Shown piece after piece: positions 6,915 to 12,560 of a stretch of 12,560 nucleotides of DNA. Every line of letters starts with the position of its first letter. Within the stretch, counting starts at the first letter, position 1. Below the pieces are notes generated by a model. It made no database searches and had not been told where the DNA came from. It was given only the letters and a program-made list of their open reading frames with translations. Both the position numbers and the translations under genes were made by a program. This stretch comes from Ichthyophonus hoferi (lineage: Eukaryota; Opisthokonta; Ichthyosporea; Ichthyophonida; Ichthyophonidae), in the NCBI GenBank assembly GCA_002751075.1, contig NAOQ01000936.1, positions 3,854-16,413 on the forward strand, read 5' to 3'.

Positions 6915-7332
6915 ATTGTCGTATTGTTTAATCAAATCATCACATGCAACGTTTTGTGTGTAATGTAATACGAGTAGTTCCACTTTTACTGGAATGAGCG
7001 CCCAATGCGTGTAAGCTAACTGGATACGTCTGAGCGAGGGCCTCTATCAGTTATTTCCGTTTCCGTTTACTTTTGCGACATCAGCTTTATCATGCGTGTT
7101 AATTGCGATTATGTATTAACACCTAAAGTATTCATTATTTTAAATTTAACCGACTGTAAAAGTTCTTATGGATTGGTTAATATAGCCAACAAAACATCAT
7201 CACAGACCCACTAAAATGTATGTTTTGATTTTATCGCGGTACTCTAGTACTACTATATTCTATACAATCGTATGTTTACACGTAGTGGTGTTATCTAAAT
7301 AATCGGATTAGATGTAGCCTTATCAATAGAAA

Positions 7333-7360
7333 CCAAATGTTATTAGCCAAATGTTATTAG
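7333..7360 (+). repeat. Exact 14-bp tandem duplication
   Basis: CCAAATGTTATTAG occurs twice with no gap and no mismatch, indicating a recent slippage event. Each unit ends in a splice-acceptor-like TTATTAG. Confidence 0.9.
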
Positions 7361-7472
7361 TATCAATATGTAAATGATGAAGTGGGTCCTGAATCAATCG
7401 GGGACGAGCAATCATATATAGTACATGAAAAGCTTGATAACCTAGATGGAATTCTTGTTTTCCAGTTGCAAG

Positions 7473-7513
7473 TATAAAAGGAAGCTAACTGTGCTAGCAT
7501 GCTTGACGTTAGC
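7473..7513 (+). promoter_or_regulatory. TATA box followed by an inverted repeat, possible promoter
   Basis: TATAAAAGG at 7473-7481 is a textbook TATA box. Starting three bases later, GCTAAC (7484-7489) pairs with GTTAGC (7508-7513), with GCTAGC and GCATGC palindromes between them. This is about where a transcript start would fall. A reading frame rich in charged residues lies 410 bases downstream. No gene is firmly assigned to it. Confidence 0.3.
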
Positions 7514-7891
7514 AAGCCCACGCACGTTTAGAAAACAGTGACCACTAGATTAACTTACTGGAAATATCAAAACTAATAAACCGAATCTATCAGCCGTTGC
7601 CCGATCAGTGATGTAAACTAATCATCCTTTCTATACGAGACTTGTGAAATCTTGGGAGAATGCTTCTTACATAACTAATATTAGCTATCTTAAACTATTA
7701 CTAACTCCTATAAGTCTATAATTGAGGTTAAACTGCCCCTCTTTGATGGCGTCATTTGAGGATGGTTATGACAATCTTCGCCTATTTAAAGACAGTCCCT
7801 GATCTAGCATCGTATATCATGTAGGCAACATAACAAAACCAGAATTCTACGGTGATGCAGAATTTGTTTCACCTACCAATGACGACCTTAC

Positions 7892-8143
7892 ATGCCGAAG
7901 TACAGTTGGGTTATTTGCGGAAATTGGCGAGTCATTGATGATGTCATGGCCAATGAACTATTTAATGCGATTATGACCAATAATACGCGTGAAAAGACTC
8001 TTAAGACTAGAATGACCAAGAAGAACAGAAAGCTTGCCCAGGAGAAGAAAGAATCATATACACTAGCATATCTTCGTAATGAGCACACGTTCCCACAACC
8101 CCACAGGTATGCTGGTACTGAAAAGTTATCAAATCCCTGGTAA
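7892..8143 (+). CDS. Unrecognised short reading frame, possible exon or gene remnant
   Basis: An 83-residue frame from an ATG, with a Lys/Arg/Glu-rich middle (TREKTLKTRMTKKNRK, LAQEKKES) that would form a charged helix. The sequence around it (about 7740-8140) is less AT-rich than its flanks and shows other protein-like short runs in other frames, such as MASFEDGYDNLRLF from 7747 and GDAEFVSPTNDDLTCRS overlapping the start of this one. A donor-like CACAG|GTATGC lies at 8105. This could be one or two exons of a spliced gene, or a decayed gene. Frames of this length are expected by chance in this much AT-rich DNA, so confidence is low. Confidence 0.22.
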   Translation: MPKYSWVICGNWRVIDDVMANELFNAIMTNNTREKTLKTRMTKKNRKLAQEKKESYTLAYLRNEHTFPQPHRYAGTEKLSNPW

Positions 8144-9545
8144 TATTATAAACCCCAAAAGGCTTAGGATTGGAGCAAACGCAACAAAAGGAATCAATTA
8201 CTGTCCAATGAACCGAATTTACTCAACATTTAAGTTGGCAGGAATTATAAATAAAATATCTTATATTCAATTTATTATGATCTAAAAAAAAATACCCCAA
8301 TACAACATAGCAGAGCCTAAAGTAGGTATAAGAAAGATTTTTTTGTAAAACTTTTTGTTTTGTTGAAGGAGTATTTCTCTTTTGAAGATATTATTTCATT
8401 GACAGCTTTTCTTGAGGAAGAAATAATAACAAATTATCTTACAAGACTTACAGAATATACAGCTGATTTTCAATATATTATAAAACAAAAACAATATATT
8501 CATCTAAAAGAAAAATACATATGTACCACCCCAAAAAAAGAAAAAAAAGCAAAGGCCATCTAAGCAAACTTGCTTGGGGTATAAACATGGTAGGCATAAA
8601 TTTAAGACAATCTAGTAAGAGGTTTAACGTAATATTTTAGCTGTAAGAAAATAATCCAATCTATGTAATGGTAGTACGGCGGTACACCAATAGAAAACTT
8701 TCACTTATACCAATAGGACTTGGAGCACTGTCTTGTAAAAAATAGAAAAGATACTTACATGGTTGTGCTAATTCTTGGGAAATGTCTACCACAACATTAA
8801 CGGTAAGACAGAAAATTTTAATTATTTTCACATATCTTTATTTTTATTTTATATAAAAATTAATTTAATGTTTTTAAATAGCTTAAAAAAGTATTATATA
8901 TTCTTATTATTATTTTGATAAAAGACTAATATTGTTTTTGTTATATTTAGAAAAAGTAAAGCGATCCCCAACCCCAGGAGTTGAGGTTAAGTTATTATGG
9001 TTTTAGTCTTGATTTGTGCTTTATCTGATTAAATCGGGAGTACTTCTTTTCCTCTGAAACATTTAATTAAGAAAAATATTAAAATAAAAATAAAAATATT
9101 GGATCATTATTTTTAAAAAGTCGGGATTATGTAAATCATATTTATATCACTGTAAGGTCTGCAAGGCACCTCCTCTTATGCCCTCTACATAATGCTCTTG
9201 GCGTTAACTTTTCTACGTAGTATGCTTTTATCGATCAAATGTAGCACGTGCGTAATCTGTATTAGATATACAGGCATAGTTTCCCCCAATGTTCTTACTA
9301 TTAAAAAAATGTAATATGTGATATTGGTATAAATAAATAAACACTTTATGCATAAGCGAATAAAGCTATCAGCCATAAGACTCTTACAAAATGCAGTAAA
9401 AACCACGGTTTCAATAATATGTTGCGAATTAAATAAATTTTCGGCTAATAATACCACACAGTGAATTGTCGTAATATATTAATTTTCATGTAAAATGGAT
9501 AAATGGCAAGAGATGTAGAATATAGAATAGGGTGAGAGTCTATGA
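8144..9545. other. AT-rich stretch without a supported gene
   Basis: This stretch holds A- and T-runs and a few short frames. The longest on the + strand is open from 8321 to 8563 (about 80 residues, Lys/Ile/Tyr/Glu-rich, no ATG near its beginning). On the minus strand 9185-9457 is open for 90 residues with an AT-driven composition. A small hairpin AAGCAA-AC-TTGCTT sits right after the first of these. None is recognisable and their number fits chance. Confidence 0.55.
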
Positions 9546-9720
9546 GAAGCATATGACGACAAAGAGGGTTTATGTATAATGGATACGTCCTTTTACTATC
9601 TCTCGCTTTTAATTATGTCCCCAATATATAAATTATCGCGCAGTAAATATACTTTGAAGTATGATGACAAAAGGAGTTCGGGTATAACGGGCGTGTATTT
9701 TCACTATCTCGCTTTTAATG
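9546..9720 (+). repeat. Two diverged tandem copies of a roughly 65-bp unit, period about 110 bp
   Basis: Unit 1 (9546-9612) and unit 2 (9656-9720) share GAAG..ATGA.GACAAA, a GTATAA core and ACTATCTC..GCTTTTAAT in the same order, with small gaps. Between them is a spacer of about 43 bases. A weaker ATGACAAAAGG match occurs near 10103. It looks like an old tandem repeat; a function is not evident. Confidence 0.55.
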
Positions 9721-10325
9721 AGGGGATGAATAAGTAAGAAAATATCACCCGTAAGAAAATTATAATGTACTATTTTGATAAAAGTACGTTATATTGAATA
9801 TGCAGGCTAAATACAGAAGAACGTAAATTAGCCAACGTTGATATTTTGTTTTCGAGGTAGGTACAGTCTAATTGGTAGAACTTGAAATGAAACCTGTTTT
9901 GGGTCGCCTATCATAGAATGGGTGTAAAGTGAATCTTTAAATCTCACCGTTATATTATCCGCGTAATGCTTTCCACTGAGTGACGTAATAGTGACCATAC
10001 GTCCATTCCGCGATTGATAATACTAATCAAATATTAGTTTGATATTTCATTGGGAAATAATTGGAATATATCCCCTTATCAGCAAATGACGTTGCTGAGC
10101 AGATGACAAAAGGTTTGATAATCGGTTGATGGCTTTTTTTATATGAAAAAAAGTACACAAACGGCATGAGGAATAACAATTGCTTATTAATTTTTAATTA
10201 TTTTTTTAAAAGAATATATAATGTTTCATTATTTTTTTTCTTATGTGAGAAGCGAAAATAGTTGTGAGCTATTTAATAATGTCTACGCATTGCTGCAGCT
10301 TAAGTAAACCAACCTTAACCAATGT

Positions 10326-10466
10326 TTAACGAGAGATGGAGATCTGGAGATCACCAATGAAACGTTGGAAATAAACTCTGTTCGAGAGACGGTGGGCTGG
10401 TCTACAATTATTGGCTAAAGACTGCCTACAAATGTTGAGGGAATGTGCAACTGGTGAAAATTTAAT
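10326..10466 (-). pseudogene. Possible terminal exon or gene remnant of unknown family
   Basis: On the minus strand, CCCTACAG (AG complementary to 10467-10468) is followed by 46 codons and a TAA. The product includes the runs CRQSLANNCRPAHRLSNR and VYFQRFIGDLQISISR, which look like ordinary globular protein and not like translated AT-rich spacer. The island has clearly higher GC than its flanks. I do not recognise the family. It may be the last exon of a minus-strand gene whose other exons I cannot find, or a relic of a gene or DNA transposon. The opposite strand is also open here for about 32 codons, so either strand might be the coding one. Confidence 0.25.
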
Positions 10467-10993
10467 CTGTAGGGCTAGAAATAATTCCTATCAGAGATTT
10501 CAAATATATTAAACGTATATTACATTAACTAAATTAAATTATTATTTTTGTTGTAATTAAATAATGGAAATAAAAATTATTTAAAAAATTATTTAAAAAT
10601 ACCAGCAATTTAGAATACGAGTAAGAGTTTAGTGTTCAGAGAGTATAATTTTTAAATTAAAAGATAACATTTTAAAAGGAGATGGTAATTGGCATAGCTA
10701 TTGCAAAATGAACAATAAAATATTTAACATCATATTAAGGATATATATACATTAATGATGACACGCCCAACAGATTAAAACCTAAGGAGTATATAACGCA
10801 CATTGTCGTCTTACATGTATATTTAGATAGTTTTGTGTGACCTGCGTTTTTTATATATTTAAATGTGTGAGTGAATTTTTATTTTTCATATAGTTTTATA
10901 TATTTGCTTTGCTATAATCTTCTAAACTCTGGCAGTGTATTATATTATATTATCATCTCTATAAGCTACTATAGATTTTAATATACAATATAT

Positions 10994-10999
10994 ATGTAA
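10994..10999 (+). promoter_or_regulatory. Minimal start-stop upstream element ATGTAA
   Basis: An ATG directly followed by TAA lies 14 bases before the main ATG of the syntenin-like gene. If present in the mRNA it could stall or slow scanning ribosomes. It may be chance in this AT-rich leader. Confidence 0.2.
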
Positions 11000-11013
11000 A
11001 CATAAGTATCAAT

Positions 11014-11853
11014 ATGGCAAGTACAGAGATTATTATGGGCGTGGATTCTACGCACAGAGACATTAACATGCACACCGCCTACGATTCCGCACATATCCGG
11101 AAAACAGAAACAACAAAAAAAGAAATTTTGATGGAAATGCTAACCCTCTCATGCCAAAATGGACATTTTGAAAACGACCCGGAACGCCTAGCTAGTGGAA
11201 GCTCCACAGAAACATTATTTCCGCTTGAGCATTTTAATGCTTCACGAGCAAAGCCCGAAGCTTTGGCGCGGTTGTTTAGTCAAGTTGCACAAGGGACAGG
11301 TGAAGAGAAGAGAATTATTTTACAGAGAAAACAAACTAGTGATAGGTTTGGGTTGAGGATTACGAAAGTTGGACATTGCCTGTTTATTATTTCTATTCGC
11401 GCTGGTTTTTTAGCCGACATTGCTGGACTTCGTTTTGGGGATCAGATAATGGAAATTAATAATACTCCAGTGGGTCCTCTCTCTGTTATTGAAGCGACAG
11501 ATAAATTATTAGAAAACGCTAATGCGCATTTACTTATACGTAAACAACCACATGTTATTTCATGTACTGTACCGCCATCCTTAAAGGCATCCAGCCTTGG
11601 TGTTACGTTTGAGCATGGCGAGGTAAAGAAAATAAGCAAATTAAGTCCGTTGTATACTGCCGGAGTTCTCCCCGGTTACGTTATTGTACAAGTCAACGGA
11701 AGGAATGCGGTAGGATTGAGAGGTCATGCTATATTAGAATTGATTAAGAAAGAGTGTGGAACTTTTTTCACTGTCCAGATTATGACGGTAACTACATTTA
11801 GGCTGCTAACTTGCACTGTAGATCTTTCTGCCATTGCCAAGGAGATGTATTAA
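11014..11853 (+). CDS. Syntenin-like tandem PDZ domain scaffold protein
   Basis: An intronless 279-residue protein with an unstructured N-terminus of about 95 residues, PDZ1 (about 98-177), PDZ2 (about 180-258) and a short C-terminal tail, the order and near-contiguous packing of animal syntenin (SDCBP, about 298 residues). PDZ1 has the carboxylate-binding loop RFGLRI (111-116) and AGLRFGDQIMEINN; PDZ2 has SLGVTF (194-199) and VNGRNAVGLRGHAI. These match the syntenin positions AGLRFGDQ and INGQNVIGLK. Family knowledge: syntenin binds C-terminal tails of syndecans and other membrane proteins and phosphoinositides, and links them through ALIX to exosome formation. The N-terminus here shows no clear LYPxL ALIX-binding motif, only LFPL at 68-71, so that role may not be shared. 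The start is the first ATG after an in-frame TAG, with A at -3 and G at +4. Confidence 0.92.
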   Translation: MASTEIIMGVDSTHRDINMHTAYDSAHIRKTETTKKEILMEMLTLSCQNGHFENDPERLASGSSTETLFPLEHFNASRAKPEALARLFSQVAQGTGEEKRIILQRKQTSDRFGLRITKVGHCLFIISIRAGFLADIAGLRFGDQIMEINNTPVGPLSVIEATDKLLENANAHLLIRKQPHVISCTVPPSLKASSLGVTFEHGEVKKISKLSPLYTAGVLPGYVIVQVNGRNAVGLRGHAILELIKKECGTFFTVQIMTVTTFRLLTCTVDLSAIAKEMY

Positions 11854-11880
11854 TTAATTATAATTAATTATAATTAATAA
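11851..11880. repeat. Three 10-bp TAATTAATTA units starting at the stop codon
   Basis: TAATTAATTA, TAATTAATTA and TAATTAATAA follow each other. The first unit contains the syntenin stop codon. Slippage here would not change the protein. Confidence 0.85.
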
Positions 11881-12560
11881 TAATACTAACCATTAAGCTT
11901 TAAATACTAATTTTAATGGGTTGGGTTGATTTATTGAGTAATGAACGTTTAACTAATTAGGTTGTATTATATTATATTCTAAAGCAGTGCTTTGGACCCT
12001 CAGTACGCGTTTGAATGGTATGCAAATATAATGCAATAATTATAAATTTTATATTATATTATAATAAGACAATGAAAAATGTTCTAAAAACAAGTCTGGT
12101 TATTTGGGATTTAGGGACTAATTTTAGTTTTATATTCATGTATAATGTGAAATTTAAAAAATACAAGGTTTGTTTGTTGGTTTGTTAAATTTAATTGTAT
12201 ATAATGGTATAATATAGATGGTCCCCATAAGTATGTATGTGATTAAACTGAGGTTATTAGGCTGGGTTAAAATTAACATTGTAAGCTGGTAGGTACAATT
12301 TATTTTAGAGACTCCATTTTAAAACAAGCTTGAAATTATTATTGGCTATCAATTTTAAATTTTGAAATATGATTGGGTAGATGCACAAGAAGGTATTTAG
12401 TATTATTTGTAAATCAATTTTTTGCAATGATCCATACAGCAATTATAATATAATGTAACAATAACATGCAATTACGTATGAAAACTCTATACTAAAATGT
12501 AAACTAACCTTAATAAAATAAAATGTAATAACATTATTACCTCATTTAGTATAATAATAA
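11854..12560. other. AT-rich 3' spacer with a distant AATAAA pair
   Basis: No reading frame, RNA gene or clear repeat beyond the tandem units at its start. Overlapping AATAAA signals occur at 12512-12522, about 660 bases after the stop. A closer canonical signal is lacking, so the syntenin-like mRNA may have a long 3' UTR or use a variant signal. Confidence 0.5.

Larger units (their letters stand above)
6246..7332. other. AT-rich stretch without a gene
   Basis: This stretch has many stops in all frames. It contains the second copy of the diverged direct repeat (about 6710-6815) and a (TA)n run at 6895-6914. A short GC-richer patch at 6640-6685 slightly recalls a tRNA-derived repeat, but lacks a full set of promoter boxes. 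Nothing else is supported. Confidence 0.55.
9721..11013. other. AT-rich stretch upstream of the syntenin-like gene
   Basis: Mostly AT-rich DNA without open frames. It contains one GC-richer island at 10300-10470 (listed separately) and presumably the promoter and leader of the syntenin-like gene in its last few hundred bases, where TATA-like strings are too common to choose one. Confidence 0.55.

Noticed and set aside
7888-8088. Minus-strand hydrophobic frame
   Set aside because: It is the antisense of the Lys-rich frame at 7892-8143; complements of AAG/GAA codons give Leu/Phe-rich sequence.
8321-8563. Plus-strand frame of about 80 residues, Lys/Ile/Tyr/Glu-rich
   Set aside because: It has no ATG near its beginning and no splice signal that clearly fits, ends in an A-rich run, and is of a length expected by chance. 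Kept only as a remark in the spacer entry.
8665-8840. Minus-strand protein-like reading around a perfect GTAAGT donor (complement of 8753-8758)
   Set aside because: The nearest acceptors would make an intron of only about 30 bases and the frame reads through anyway. There is no recognised protein.
9185-9457. Minus-strand frame of 90 residues
   Set aside because: Its composition follows the local AT bias, no motif is seen, and about one such frame is expected by chance in this much AT-rich DNA.
1-12560. CRISPR array, bacterial operon signals, rRNA genes
   Set aside because: No regularly spaced repeats of the right kind, no Shine-Dalgarno pattern and no conserved rRNA blocks were seen.

Overview
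The window is nuclear DNA from a eukaryote, most likely an animal or a unicellular relative of animals (Holozoa). It holds a tandem-PDZ protein of the syntenin type, which points to Holozoa. It also holds the C-terminal part of an ATP9/Neo1-type P4-ATPase behind a spliceosomal 3' splice site, AATAAA polyadenylation signals, (TA)n tracts and long AT-rich spacers. No bacterial ribosome-binding sites or operons are seen. The species cannot be fixed from the sequence alone.

Layout. Positions 1-369 are an open reading frame of an unrecognised protein, interrupted by the window edge. It precedes a (CCCTCT)n pyrimidine tract and splice acceptor at 404-432. Positions 433-1674 are the last exon of the P4-ATPase (P-domain motifs plus the C-terminal membrane region). 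Positions 1675-2482 are a spacer with a poly(A) signal, a (TA)n tract, a TATA-like box and several upstream ATGs. Positions 2483-4975 are an intronless 830-residue membrane sulfatase of the bacterial lipoteichoic-acid synthase (LtaS)/OpgB type. Positions 4976-11013 are a 6 kb AT-rich stretch with no confident gene. It carries a reverse-oriented diverged copy of the 1-345 segment (5632-5997), several diverged direct and inverted repeats, a TATA box with a nearby inverted repeat, and small GC-richer islands that may be gene remains. Positions 11014-11853 are a syntenin-like protein. The rest (11854-12560) is AT-rich spacer. All three confident genes are on the + strand and are probably separate transcription units.

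The P4-ATPase is a lipid flippase homologue of the late secretory pathway. The LtaS-like protein has the fold and metal site of an enzyme that in bacteria moves glycerol phosphate from phosphatidylglycerol. The syntenin-like protein is a peripheral membrane scaffold. All three touch membranes, but nothing in the sequence shows that they work together.

The most interesting items are the LtaS-type enzyme in a eukaryote with an unusual sequon-bearing hexapeptide-repeat stem, and the inverted pair of copies of an unknown protein-coding exon. One of those copies appears to lie in an intron of the flippase gene.
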